Source: AP-15 sp963774345 (GTDB lineage Bacteria > Pseudomonadota > Alphaproteobacteria > ATCC43930 > CGMCC-115725). From it: DNA of 64,000 bases. Shown here piece by piece: positions 8,247 through 16,963 of this stretch. A model generated the notes under the pieces. That model had not been told where the DNA came from and made no database searches. It saw only the letters and a list, made by a program, of their open reading frames with translations. Position numbers and translations under genes: made by a program. The first letter of the stretch is position 1; each line of letters starts with the position of its first letter. The DNA lies in assembly GCA_963774345.1 (NCBI GenBank), contig CAVZFB010000056.1, positions 1-64,000 of the forward strand. The letters run 5' to 3'.

Positions 8247-8957
8247 ATGGACCATGCCCTGGTCTCTCTCGCTGTCGCCGGCGTCGCCTTTTGCGGATCG
8301 CATACCCTGCTGTCGAGCACGCGATTGCGCGGATCGTTACGCGATCAGCTCGGTGAGCAGGGATTTCTGTTCGTCTACTCGCTGACCGCACTGGTGACCT
8401 TCGCGTGGTTCGTGATGGCCTATGCGCGGGCGCCGGCCATCGTGCTGTGGGTATTGCCGCGGTGGACGGCGTTTGTACCGGTGCTGATCATGCCGTTGGC
8501 GACATTGCTGTTGGTCGCCGGCTACACGACCGCCAATCCGACCGCAGTCGGCATGGAGCGGTGGGCAAGAGCGGATGATCCGGCTCCCGGTGTCTTGCGG
8601 GTAACTCGCCATCCTGTGATGTGGGCGGTTGGGCTGTGGGCGTTGAGCCATCTTATTGCGAACGGCGATCTCACCTCGGTGTGGTTCTTCGGCTTGATTG
8701 CCGCCTTGGCCTTCGGCGGCACGGTTCTGATCGACCGCAAAAAACGGCTCGCCCTCGGCAGCCATTGGCAGCGGCTCGCCGATGTCACCTCCAACATTCC
8801 CTTTGCCGCCCTCGTCGCGGGGCGGACGCAGCTGCGCTGGCGCGATATCGGGGTGTTGCGTCCCGTCGCAGCGCTATTGCTCTACGTCGTCCTCTATCTC
8901 GCTCACCCGATCTTTGCCGGGGTGCCAGTGATGGCTCCCTGGGCTCTACACGGTTAG
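8247..8957 (+). CDS. NnrU family membrane protein
   Basis: A 236-residue polytopic inner-membrane protein with about six hydrophobic segments. The NnrU/isoprenylcysteine methyltransferase-like core is visible: GVLRVTRHPVMWAVGLWALSH in the middle, followed by LIDRKKRLALGSHWQRLADVTSNIPF. NnrU was named for its place in nitrite/nitric-oxide reductase clusters and MecG-like members act in carotenoid or heme-related pathways; the true activity here is unknown. Its start follows GGAGGGGGG. It lies 16 bases after the DUF167 gene. Confidence 0.88.
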   Translation: MDHALVSLAVAGVAFCGSHTLLSSTRLRGSLRDQLGEQGFLFVYSLTALVTFAWFVMAYARAPAIVLWVLPRWTAFVPVLIMPLATLLLVAGYTTANPTAVGMERWARADDPAPGVLRVTRHPVMWAVGLWALSHLIANGDLTSVWFFGLIAALAFGGTVLIDRKKRLALGSHWQRLADVTSNIPFAALVAGRTQLRWRDIGVLRPVAALLLYVVLYLAHPIFAGVPVMAPWALHG

Positions 8958-8997
8958 AGTACAACCGCCCATTCGCCTTTGATATGGAGGATTTGTC

Positions 8998-9804
8998 ATG
9001 CTGCTGCCGCTCGCAGGACGCCGCCTCTACTACGATCTCGCCGGCCCCGAAGATGCCCCGGTCGTCTGCATTACCCATTCCTTGGCTTCCGATGGCGGCA
9101 GCTGGGCCGAGCAGGTACCGGCGCTGTTGCAGGCCGGGTTCCGGGTGCTGCGGCTCGACATGCGCGGGCATGGCGGCAGCGACCCCGTAGCCGGCAACTA
9201 TACGATGAGCCAGCTCGCCGCCGACGTCGCGAGCGTAATCGAGGCGCTCGGCTTCGCGCGGGTGCATTACGTCGGGCTGTCGATCGGCGGGATGATCGGC
9301 CAGGCCTTCGCGCTGGAGCACCGACAAAAGCTGATTTCGGCGCTGTGGTGCGACACTCTGCCGGCGAGTCCGCCCGGTGCGGCCGACATCTGGGGCCCGC
9401 GCATCAAGGCGGTGCGGGAGGCGCACTCGTTGGAGCCGATCGCCGAGGCCAGCATGGACCGCTATTTGAGCCCCGCCTTCCGAGCCGGCAACCCCGGCCG
9501 TTGGAAGCAATTGCGCGACACCGTTGTGGGCACCACCCCGGCCGGCTATCTCGGCTGCTCGGCCGCAATCCTCGATTTCGATTTCGTGCCGCGGCTGCCC
9601 TCGCTGACGCTCCCGGTGCTGGTCGTCTGCGGCGAGCACGACGCCGGCACGCCCGCAGCCGAAAACCGCCGCCTCGCCGGCCTCGTCCCCGGCGCCCGCT
9701 ATGAGGAGATCGCCGGGATGCGCCATTTCCCGAATGTCGAAGCACCCGACGCCTTCAACCGAATCATGCTCGGCTGGCTCGACGCCCAGCGCCGTTCCAG
9801 CTGA
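8998..9804 (+). CDS. Alpha/beta hydrolase (3-oxoadipate enol-lactonase-like)
   Basis: A 268-residue alpha/beta hydrolase fold enzyme. Oxyanion-region THSLASDGGSWAEQVPAL near residues 27-44, RLDMRGHGGSD, the nucleophile elbow GLSIGG with the catalytic serine, an aspartate at CGEHDAGTP, and the catalytic histidine at MRHFPNVEAPDAFN. This arrangement and the length resemble PcaD-type 3-oxoadipate enol-lactonases, but no other protocatechuate genes adjoin it, so the substrate is open. The ATG follows GGAGG. Confidence 0.88.
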   Translation: MLLPLAGRRLYYDLAGPEDAPVVCITHSLASDGGSWAEQVPALLQAGFRVLRLDMRGHGGSDPVAGNYTMSQLAADVASVIEALGFARVHYVGLSIGGMIGQAFALEHRQKLISALWCDTLPASPPGAADIWGPRIKAVREAHSLEPIAEASMDRYLSPAFRAGNPGRWKQLRDTVVGTTPAGYLGCSAAILDFDFVPRLPSLTLPVLVVCGEHDAGTPAAENRRLAGLVPGARYEEIAGMRHFPNVEAPDAFNRIMLGWLDAQRRSS

Positions 9805-9821
9805 TCACCCTCTACTCAGCA

Positions 9822-9862
9822 CGGCCGGCCTCTCCCCGCGATCGAGAGAGGGCCGGGCCGGT
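9822..9862. terminator. Possible bidirectional terminator between convergent genes
   Basis: Between the converging hydrolase and argG genes an imperfect inverted repeat pairs GGCCGGCCTCTC with GAGAGAGGGCCGGGCC across about nine bases. It has no T tract, so this call rests on position and dyad symmetry only. Confidence 0.35.
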
Positions 9863-9871
9863 CGCGCCGCC

Positions 9872-11080
9872 TTATTGGTCCCGCATAGCGGCGAGGCGGA
9901 GGCGCAGCGCATTCAGTTTGATGAAGCCTTCGGCGTCGCGCTGGTCGTAGACCGCATCCTCCTCGAAGGTGACGTGGGCCTGGCTGTAGAGGCTCTTCGG
10001 CGATTGACGCCCGACGACGCTGGCCGAGCCCTTGTAGAGCTTGAGCCGGACGATTCCCTCGACATTTTCCTGGCTCTGGTCGATTAGCGCCTGAAGCATC
10101 CGGCGCTCAGGGGAAAACCAGAAACCGTTGTAGATCAGCTCGGCATAGCGCGGCATCAGCTCGTCTTTCAGATGCGCCGCGCCGCGGTCGAGGGTCAGGC
10201 TCTCGATCCCGCGATGGGCCGCGAGCAGGATCGTGCCGCCCGGCGTTTCATAGACACCCCGCGATTTCATGCCGACAAATCGGTTCTCGACCAGATCGAG
10301 CCGGCCATTCCCGTGCCGACCTCCGAGCGCGTTCAAGCGTGTGAGCAACGCGGCGGGCGAGAGCCGCTCGCCGTCGACCGCGACCGGATCACCTCGCTCA
10401 AAAGCGATCTCGACGTATTCAGGCGTATCAGGCGCGGCTTCCGGGGCGACCGTGCGGCTGAAGACGAATTCCTCGGGCTCAGCCCACGGATCTTCGAGCG
10501 CCTTGCCCTCGGCCGAGACGTGCAACAGGTTGGCGTCGACCGAAAACGGCGCCTCACCGCGCTTGTCGCGGGCGATTGGGATCTGGTGTAGATCGGCGTA
10601 CTCGAGGAGGCGCGTGCGCGAGGTCAGCTCCCACTCGCGCCACGGGGCGATGACCTTGATGTCGGGGGCCAGCGCGTAATAGCCCAGCTCGAAACGTACC
10701 TGGTCGTTACCCTTCCCGGTGGCGCCGTGAGCGACGGCGTCAGCGCCGACCTCGCGAGCAATCTCGATCTGACGCTTAGCGATCAACGGCCGAGCAATGG
10801 AGGTGCCGAGCAGATAGGCGCCCTCGTAGAGCGCGTTGGCACGAAACATCGGGAACACAAAATCGCGGACGAACTCCTCGCGCAAATCATCGACGAAGAT
10901 TTTCGCGGCGCCGAGCAACTCGGCCTTTTTGCGCGCCGGCTCCAGCTCCTCGCCCTGGCCGAGATCGGCGGTGAAGGTCACGACCTCGCAGCGATAGGTT
11001 TCCTGCAGCCAGCGCAGGATCACCGAGGTATCGAGCCCGCCAGAGTAGGCGAGCACGACTTTTTTCACCGCATCAGGCAT
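9872..11080 (-). CDS. argG: Argininosuccinate synthase
   Basis: Joins citrulline and aspartate with ATP to argininosuccinate, the penultimate step of arginine synthesis. The 402-residue protein begins VKKVVLAYSGGLDTSVILRW, the PP-loop ATP pyrophosphatase motif, and continues with family segments GATGKGNDQVRFE, APWREWE and KSRGVYETPGGTIL. I chose the second ATG (11080): the nine residues from the first (11107) are not family-like. Length fits the usual 400-410 residues. It is read on its own strand away from the neighbours, with a long in-frame overlap to none of them. Confidence 0.97.
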   Translation of the reverse strand: MPDAVKKVVLAYSGGLDTSVILRWLQETYRCEVVTFTADLGQGEELEPARKKAELLGAAKIFVDDLREEFVRDFVFPMFRANALYEGAYLLGTSIARPLIAKRQIEIAREVGADAVAHGATGKGNDQVRFELGYYALAPDIKVIAPWREWELTSRTRLLEYADLHQIPIARDKRGEAPFSVDANLLHVSAEGKALEDPWAEPEEFVFSRTVAPEAAPDTPEYVEIAFERGDPVAVDGERLSPAALLTRLNALGGRHGNGRLDLVENRFVGMKSRGVYETPGGTILLAAHRGIESLTLDRGAAHLKDELMPRYAELIYNGFWFSPERRMLQALIDQSQENVEGIVRLKLYKGSASVVGRQSPKSLYSQAHVTFEEDAVYDQRDAEGFIKLNALRLRLAAMRDQ

Positions 11081-11113
11081 CGCCCCGTCCCCCACTCCAT
11101 CGATCACGCCGCA

Positions 11114-11956
11114 CTAATCGACGAAATTCTCATCTGCGGCAACGAGTTCCGGCGGGCCGGGAAGCTGCCGCTCGATAAAGGCGATGGCAGCGTCGAGCGC
11201 ACCGAACTGCGCGAGGTTTTGGTGCCCGGCACGAGGTGCAAACCAACCCTCTTTCGGCGCTGATGCCGCCTCCAGCAGCACGCGGCCCTGGCGGACCGGA
11301 ACAATCATGTCGCGCTCGCCATGCAGGATCAGCAGCGGCGCCCTTACCCGCCCGATCCGCGACAGCGAGTCGAACCGGTCGCGGACCAGACGGCGGACGG
11401 GTACGAAGGGATAGCGGCGCTGTGCGGCAGCAGCGATGCTGGTGAAGGCGGCCTCGATGATCACCCCTGCGACTGCGTGGCGTGTGGCCAGATAAACGGC
11501 GAGACCGGATCCGAGCGACTCGCCCCACAGCATGATCCGATTCGGCGTGATCGCTTGACGGCCGAGGAAATCAATGGCGGCCTCCGCATCGGCGTATAAT
11601 CCGGCTTCGCAGGGCGTTCCCGGGTTGCCGGCATAGCCGCGATATTCGACTAAAAGCACCCCGTAGCCATCGCGCGCAAAACGGCGCAAGCGCTCGGTGC
11701 GATAACCGATATGCCCGCCATTGCCGTGAAAATAGGCGATCACCGGCCGGCCACTGCCGGGCGGTAGATACCACGAAAAGAGCGAGAGGCCATCGGAGGT
11801 CGTCAGCACCACCTCACGCACGCCTAGCAGCTCCAGATCCTCAAGCCTGGGTCGGGTCCTGTTGGGCCGAAAGAGAAGCCGCCGCTGGAATTGATAGAGG
11901 CCGCCGACGATGCCGCCATAGGCGGCGAGCGTACATCCGAGGAGCGAATAGAACAC
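11114..11956 (-). CDS. Membrane-anchored alpha/beta hydrolase (BEM46-like)
   Basis: A 280-residue alpha/beta hydrolase. The first 25 residues (LLGCTLAAYGGIVGGLYQFQ) form an N-terminal membrane anchor followed by RRLLFRPN, typical of YfhR/BEM46-like proteins. The oxyanion segment YFHGNGGHIGYR, the nucleophile elbow GESLGSG, the acidic residue in ILHGERDMIVP and the histidine near RAGHQNL complete the catalytic set. Substrates of this subgroup are generally unknown. It lies between rlmN and argG on the same strand. Confidence 0.87.
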   Translation of the reverse strand: MFYSLLGCTLAAYGGIVGGLYQFQRRLLFRPNRTRPRLEDLELLGVREVVLTTSDGLSLFSWYLPPGSGRPVIAYFHGNGGHIGYRTERLRRFARDGYGVLLVEYRGYAGNPGTPCEAGLYADAEAAIDFLGRQAITPNRIMLWGESLGSGLAVYLATRHAVAGVIIEAAFTSIAAAAQRRYPFVPVRRLVRDRFDSLSRIGRVRAPLLILHGERDMIVPVRQGRVLLEAASAPKEGWFAPRAGHQNLAQFGALDAAIAFIERQLPGPPELVAADENFVD

Positions 11957-11981
11957 GCGCGCGGACTGAGTTAGCGAGAGG

Positions 11982-13145
11982 TCAGACGGCGGTCAGCGCC
12001 ATGCGGTCGCTGCGGCGGAGCCTGACGCTCGCCGATTTGAGCTGGCCGCAGGCGGCAAGAATGTCGCGTCCGCGCGGGGTGCGCACAGGGGCGGAATAGC
12101 CGGCGGCGAAGACAATGTCGGAAAACGCCGCGATCGCCGCGTCGGTCGAGCACTCGTAAGGAGCGCCGGGCCACGGATTGAACGGGATCAGATTGACCTT
12201 GGCGGGGATGCCGGCCAATAGCCGCACCAGCTCGCGCGCCTCGGCGGGGCTGTCGTTGACGCCGTTCAGCATCACGTACTCAAAGGTGATCCGCCGCGCG
12301 TTGCTGCTGCCGGGATAGGTGCGGCAGGCCTCGAGCAATTCGGCGATCGGATATTTGCGGTTGAGCGGCACGAGTTGGTTGCGAATGTCGTCGCGCACCG
12401 CATGTAGCGAAATGGCGAGGTTGACTGCGAGTTCAGCGCCGCAGCTTCGGATCATCGGTACCACCCCGGCGGTCGACAGCGTGATCTTGCGGCGCGAGAT
12501 CGATAGGCCCTCGGCATCCATGACGATCTTCATCGCCGCTGCGACGGCATCGTAATTGTAGAGCGGCTCTCCCATGCCCATCAGGACGATGTTGGTGAGT
12601 TGCCGATCGTCCTGCGGCGACGGCCATTCGCCCAGCGCGTCGCGCGCGACCATGACCTGCCCGACGATCTCCGCCGCCCCGAGATTACGCACCAGCAGTT
12701 GGGTCCCGGTATGGCAAAAGGTGCAGTTCAAGGTGCAGCCGACCTGCGAGGAAACGCACAATGTACCGCGATCCTCCTCAGGAATGTGGACGGTCTCGAC
12801 CTCCTGCCCGTCGGCAAAGCGCAGCAGCCATTTTCGCGTGCCATCGATTGAGGTGAGAGCTTGAGACACCGCCGGCCGACGCAGTTCGTAACGCTCGGCG
12901 AGGCGGTCGCGAAACACTTTCGACAGCGAGGTCATCTGCGCAAAATCAGTGGCGCCGCGATGATAGATCCAGTGCCACAGCTGACGCGCACGAAACGGTT
13001 CAGCGCCGAACTGGGCCATCTCGGCCGCCAAGCCCTCGCGCCCGACCCCGACGAGGTTGCGGCGCTGTTTGGTAATCGGGATCTGGCTCGATATCATCCG
13101 CAAATGTGGCAGTAGCTGGGACGGCAGATCACTAGCGCTTGACAT
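11982..13145 (-). CDS. rlmN: 23S rRNA (adenine(2503)-C(2))-methyltransferase
   Basis: Radical SAM enzyme that methylates C2 of A2503 in 23S rRNA and of A37 in some tRNAs. The [4Fe-4S] cysteine motif CTLNCTFCHTG places the three ligands at residues 137, 141 and 144. NIVLMGMGEPLYNYDAV and ISLHAVRDDIRNQLVPLN are further RlmN landmarks, and the methyl-carrying cysteine is expected near the C-terminus in ILAACGQL. At 387 residues it has the normal length. The exact start is uncertain, as several in-frame starts exist in the first 20 codons. Its start overlaps the end of the IalB-like gene by 14 bases. Confidence 0.96.
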   Translation of the reverse strand: MSSASDLPSQLLPHLRMISSQIPITKQRRNLVGVGREGLAAEMAQFGAEPFRARQLWHWIYHRGATDFAQMTSLSKVFRDRLAERYELRRPAVSQALTSIDGTRKWLLRFADGQEVETVHIPEEDRGTLCVSSQVGCTLNCTFCHTGTQLLVRNLGAAEIVGQVMVARDALGEWPSPQDDRQLTNIVLMGMGEPLYNYDAVAAAMKIVMDAEGLSISRRKITLSTAGVVPMIRSCGAELAVNLAISLHAVRDDIRNQLVPLNRKYPIAELLEACRTYPGSSNARRITFEYVMLNGVNDSPAEARELVRLLAGIPAKVNLIPFNPWPGAPYECSTDAAIAAFSDIVFAAGYSAPVRTPRGRDILAACGQLKSASVRLRRSDRMALTAV

Positions 13146-13713
13146 CGCAGGCCTTGTCGATCAAGGCCAGAGTTTGAGCAAAGCCGGCGAGAGAATAGGT
13201 CTGAGTTGTCGGCGGTCCCTTTTGCGAGATGCTCTTGACTATCGCCTGCTTGCCCTTCGCCATTGCTTCGACAATCGCCTTATCGAGATCGGAGGTGCGC
13301 GACCAGGCGCCGTCGCCCTTGGTGAACAGATCGAAAGTCGTGCCGTCGACATCGACCGACGCGGCGCTACCTTCCTTCAGCAGATAGCCCTCGTCAAAGT
13401 TCACGACATTGAAGACGTTCTCTTCCGGACGATGGGTAACCGTCGCCGCCGGCGGATTATGCTTAATCTTTGCCGGTTCGATTTTTTGCGGCGCACCGGC
13501 GAGATAGCAAACCCGCCCGGATTTCCCCTTGTAGAAATAGGCATTCCACGCTCCGACGCCGCCGATCCGATGCGCCGGGGTTGTGGCGGGCGGATGCTTC
13601 GTCACCGGGTGTTTCTTCTCAGTTTGCGCCCGCGCCAGCGGGGCGAGCGAAAGCATCACTATAATCAGCAGGCTGACCCGGGTTCGCCAAGATCTCATCA
13701 TATCTTGTATCAT
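13132..13713 (-). CDS. Invasion-associated locus B (IalB)-like exported protein
   Basis: A 193-residue exported protein when started at 13713: RTRVSLLIIVMLSLAPLARAQ is a signal peptide. The mature region has AWNAYFYKGKSGRVCYLAGAPQK and a later cysteine in DKACDV, resembling IalB-family periplasmic proteins of alphaproteobacteria, which carry a W..Y.....CY segment of this kind. The role in free-living species is unknown. The frame remains open upstream to 13971; that extension would put the signal peptide 90 residues inside the protein, so I favour the internal start. It overlaps rlmN by 14 bases. Confidence 0.72.
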   Translation of the reverse strand: MIQDMMRSWRTRVSLLIIVMLSLAPLARAQTEKKHPVTKHPPATTPAHRIGGVGAWNAYFYKGKSGRVCYLAGAPQKIEPAKIKHNPPAATVTHRPEENVFNVVNFDEGYLLKEGSAASVDVDGTTFDLFTKGDGAWSRTSDLDKAIVEAMAKGKQAIVKSISQKGPPTTQTYSLAGFAQTLALIDKACDVKR

Positions 13714-14116
13714 AAGCGTCCCGGCAAACAGACGCCAAAACGTTAGCAGGCGGCTGCGCCTTCCCTTAAGGCGGATCAAATCGGCGTAGAGAATCTGTTC
13801 GAGGTCGAGGCCTAGCGGGGTCCGGCCCTCGATGCGGGCGAGCCAGACCCGGTTAGCAACCAGGATGCAGTTCGACGTGGCATGAAGCAAGCCGAAGGCC
13901 GGGAGCCGGTCGCGCAAATATTCATTCTCGCTCAACCGCCCGCAGGCTCGATAGAGGCGTCGGTTGGCCATGCATTATAGCGCGCGAGGGTCACGAAATA
14001 ATCGCTGGGCACTATGGCGCTCCCGACGCAAACGGCATCTTCCCAACACTAGCAGATAGAGCGCCCACACACGTGGCTCTCCCCTCGGCCCGCGAAACAA
14101 GGCAAAATGTGGGGCG
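13714..14116. other. Divergent intergenic region
   Basis: About 400 bases between the IalB-like gene (minus) and the acetyltransferase (plus). The minus frame is open back to 13971 and encodes a plausible but unrecognised 86-residue upstream extension; otherwise nothing is recognised. Promoters for both flanking genes are expected here. Confidence 0.4.
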
Positions 14117-14671
14117 ATGGACGAGATCACGATCCGCCCGGCGCGTCCGGAAGACGCACGCGGTATCGCCCGGCTCGATGTCGAGACCTGGCGCACGACA
14201 TACGCCGGGGTGCTGCCGGCCTCGTACCTTGTCGGGCTATCCGAGCGCCGGCGCGAGATCGGCTGGCGCATGGCGATCCTGCGCGAGCCTCGCGACGTGC
14301 GTGTTGCGCTCGATGCCGCGGGCATGATCTTGGGCTTCGGCAGTTGTGGACCGAGCCGCAGCGAACGGCACTTTCCCGGCGAGGTATTCACGCTCTACGT
14401 GGCGCCCGACCAGCAGAATCAAGGTATCGGCCGCCGACTGTTGATCGCACTGTTTCGACGCTTGGTCGCATCCGGCCTTGATGCCGCGATCGTCTGGGTG
14501 CTGCGCGACAATCCGAGCCGCTTCTTTTACGAGCGCCTTGGTGGCCACCAAACGATCCGCAAGGCGATCCCCGTCGGCGGCAGCTTGGTCGACGCGATCG
14601 CTTATGGCTGGCGCGACTTGCCGGGCTTTCTCGCCGCCGTCTCCAATGAGGGCCGAGAGCCCAAAACCTGA
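14117..14671 (+). CDS. GNAT family N-acetyltransferase
   Basis: A 184-residue acetyl-CoA-dependent acetyltransferase. The start ITIRPARPEDARGIARL is the usual first strand of the GNAT fold; the acetyl-CoA pyrophosphate loop is LYVAPDQQNQGIGRRLL (Q/RxxGxG/A type) around residues 95-110, followed by WVLRDNPSRFFYERLGG, a standard GNAT C-terminal motif. The acceptor is unknown. It converges with egtD, with only eight bases between stops. Confidence 0.9.
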   Translation: MDEITIRPARPEDARGIARLDVETWRTTYAGVLPASYLVGLSERRREIGWRMAILREPRDVRVALDAAGMILGFGSCGPSRSERHFPGEVFTLYVAPDQQNQGIGRRLLIALFRRLVASGLDAAIVWVLRDNPSRFFYERLGGHQTIRKAIPVGGSLVDAIAYGWRDLPGFLAAVSNEGREPKT

Positions 14672-14679
14672 CGAGCGGT

Positions 14680-15648
14680 TCAGCGGAGCCGGAAATAGTG
14701 CACGCTGAACAACTCTGCCGGATCTGTCCAGGTGTCGACGGGGCGGAAACCCGCGCGCGCGGCTAATCCACGAAACTCCGGCACCGCGTATTTGTACGAA
14801 TATTCGGTATGGATCAATTCGTCGGCGGCAAAGGCGAAGCGTCGGCCGGCGATGGCCGCTTCCTGGTCGGCGAGGCTGCGGACATAGATTTCGACCCGCC
14901 CCTCGGCTTCGTTATAAAAGGCGAAATGCTCAAAAAAATCGAGATCAAGATCGCCGTCCAGCTCACGGTTGATCCGCCCGAGAAGATTGAGGTTAAAGGC
15001 GGCGGTCACCCCTGCCCGATCGTTATAGGCGGCGTCGAGGACCGAGGCGTCCTTCTTCAGATCGACGCCGATCAGCATCTCGCCGCCCGAGCCGAGAATG
15101 TCGGCGCAATTGACAAGAAAATCCTCGGCGGCACCGGGCTCGAAATTGCCGATCGTCGAGCCTGGGAAAAACCCGACCCGCTTGCCGGTCGGCCCGGGCA
15201 AGGGCGGCAGCCGGAAAGGCCGGGTGTAGTCGGCGCAGACGGCAATCACCGGCAGTTCGGGAAAATCCTCGGCGAGCGAGGCGGCAGCGTCGCGCAGGTG
15301 ATCGCGCGAAATGTCGACTGGGACATAGGCGGCTGGGCGGTCGAGCGCCTGGAGCAGGATGCGCGCTTTGTGGCTTGCCCCGCTGCCGAACTCGATGATC
15401 CGACCATGCGAGCCCATCTGCGCCGCAATCTCGCCCGCATTCTCCTCGAGGATCGCGATTTCGGTGCGAGTCGGGTAATATTCGGGCAGGCGGCAGATCT
15501 CTTCGAACAATGCCGAGCCGCGCGCATCATAGAAAAACTTGCAGGGAATCGCCTTGCGGGGTCGGCTGAGTCCCTTCAGCACGGCGTCGCGAAAGCTCTC
15601 CTCGCCGGGGGCCAGGTCGTGAAAGGCGAAATGCGAACCGTCCATCAT
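14680..15648 (-). CDS. egtD: L-histidine N-alpha-methyltransferase (ergothioneine)
   Basis: Trimethylates histidine to hercynine, the first step of ergothioneine synthesis, with three SAM. The 322-residue protein has the EgtD-specific KFFYDARGSALFEEICRLPEYYPTR (split here: KFFYDARGSALFEEI then CRLPEYYPTR) near residues 35-60, then EFGSGASHKARILL, PVDISRDHL and the FFPGSTIGNFEP loop. The ATG pair at 15648/15645 follows GGAGG and shares a base with the egtB stop (TGATG), so the two are translationally coupled. An upstream open extension reading into egtB is not used. Confidence 0.95.
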   Translation of the reverse strand: MMDGSHFAFHDLAPGEESFRDAVLKGLSRPRKAIPCKFFYDARGSALFEEICRLPEYYPTRTEIAILEENAGEIAAQMGSHGRIIEFGSGASHKARILLQALDRPAAYVPVDISRDHLRDAAASLAEDFPELPVIAVCADYTRPFRLPPLPGPTGKRVGFFPGSTIGNFEPGAAEDFLVNCADILGSGGEMLIGVDLKKDASVLDAAYNDRAGVTAAFNLNLLGRINRELDGDLDLDFFEHFAFYNEAEGRVEIYVRSLADQEAAIAGRRFAFAADELIHTEYSYKYAVPEFRGLAARAGFRPVDTWTDPAELFSVHYFRLR

Positions 15649-16950
15649 CAACAATCCTCCGCGAGCCGCAACCCGGCGAAGGCCCACCGCGCCGAGGGCG
15701 GAAAAAAGTTGCGATAGCTCGCCCGCACGTGTCCGGCCGAGGTGACCGCGGCGCCACCCCTTAGCACCATCTGATTGCACATGAACTTACCGTTGTACTC
15801 GCCGACGGCGCCCGCTGCCGCGCGAAAGCGCGGGTAAGGGATATAGGGGCTCGCAGTCCATTCCCAAACGTCGCCAAACATCTGGCGCGGGATCGGCCGG
15901 TCGTTCGCCGCCGCCACAGCGCTCTCGGCGCCGGGGTGAAATAGCCTGCGGTCGGCAAAATTGCCCGACACCGGCACGCCCTCGGCGGCAGTCTCCCACT
16001 CCGCTTCGGTCGGCAGCCGCTTTCCGGCCCATTTGGCGAAGGCGTCGGCCTCAAAAAAACTGACGTGGCATGCAGGTTCGGCCGGGTTCAGGCGGTGCAG
16101 GCCGCTGAGCGTGAATAGCGACCAAGCGCTGCCGTCGCGCAGCCAATAGAAAGGCGCCTCCCAGCCCTGATCGCGCACCGTCGCCCACCCATCGGATAGC
16201 CAGAATTCCGGGCTCCGATAGCCGCCAGCCTCGATGAATTCGAGGAACTCGCCGCAAGTCACCGGTCGCGTGGCGAGGCGGAAGGGGTCTAGCCAGACCT
16301 TGTGCCGGGGCGTTTCGTTGTCGAAGGCGAAGCCGGAGCCGCGATGTCCGATCTCGACCAGGCCGCCGGTAACCTCGATCCAATCGAGCGGTGCTACAGG
16401 GGCCGCGATCTGCGGCTGTGGCGCGCTGATAGGCGGGCAGCAGCGGATTGATCGAGAAGACATGCTTGATGTCCATCAGGATCAGTTCCTGATGCTGCTG
16501 CTCGTGGTGCAGACCAAGTTCGAGCAGCGGTGCGGCCTGATGCCACACCGGCTCGCGCGCCCGTTCGATGAAGCGGGCGATTGCAGCGCCGACATGGTCG
16601 CGATAAGCGCCGATGATGTCGACGGTCGGGCGCGACAACAAACCGCGCTCGGGCCGCGGGTGACGCGGGCCGACCGCCTCGTAATAGGAGTTGAAGAGGT
16701 AGGCAAAGGCCGGGTCGAAAACCCGATAGTCGGGGTCGAGCCGGTTCAGGATGAAAGTCTCAAAGAACCAAGTCGTATGCGCCAGATGCCATTTTGTCGG
16801 ACTTGCATCTGGCATCGATTGAATCGCCTGGTCTTCGGGCGTCAGGTTAACAGCTAGCGCTTCGCTGTCGCTCCGCACGGCTGTGAACCGATCGAGCATG
16901 ACCTGGCGATCCGCGCTGCAGGTTTGTGGTTGCGCGGCACTTTCCGACAC
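15648..16950 (-). pseudogene. egtB: Ergothioneine sulfoxide synthase EgtB, single-base frameshift
   Basis: Non-heme iron enzyme that joins hercynine and a thiol donor (cysteine or gamma-glutamylcysteine) to a sulfoxide. The N-terminal DinB-like domain is read from 16950 (PTKWHLAHTTWFFETFIL, HHEQQHQELILMDIKHVFS, containing the iron-binding HxxxE-type histidines). The C-terminal formylglycine-generating-enzyme fold is read in the next frame (WIEVTGGLVEIGH, GKRLPTEAEWE, MFGDVWEWTASPY). The switch lies near 16423-16432; removing one base in CAGCGCGCC gives an uninterrupted protein of about 433 residues, the normal length. All key segments on both sides are intact, so I read it as one gene with an indel, either real or a sequence error. 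Coupled to egtD. Confidence 0.88.
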
Positions 16951-16963
16951 GGGGCCCCCCAGT

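Noticed and set aside
8785..9726. 313-codon minus-strand open frame over the alpha/beta hydrolase
   Set aside because: Antisense to a well-conserved hydrolase; low-complexity translation.
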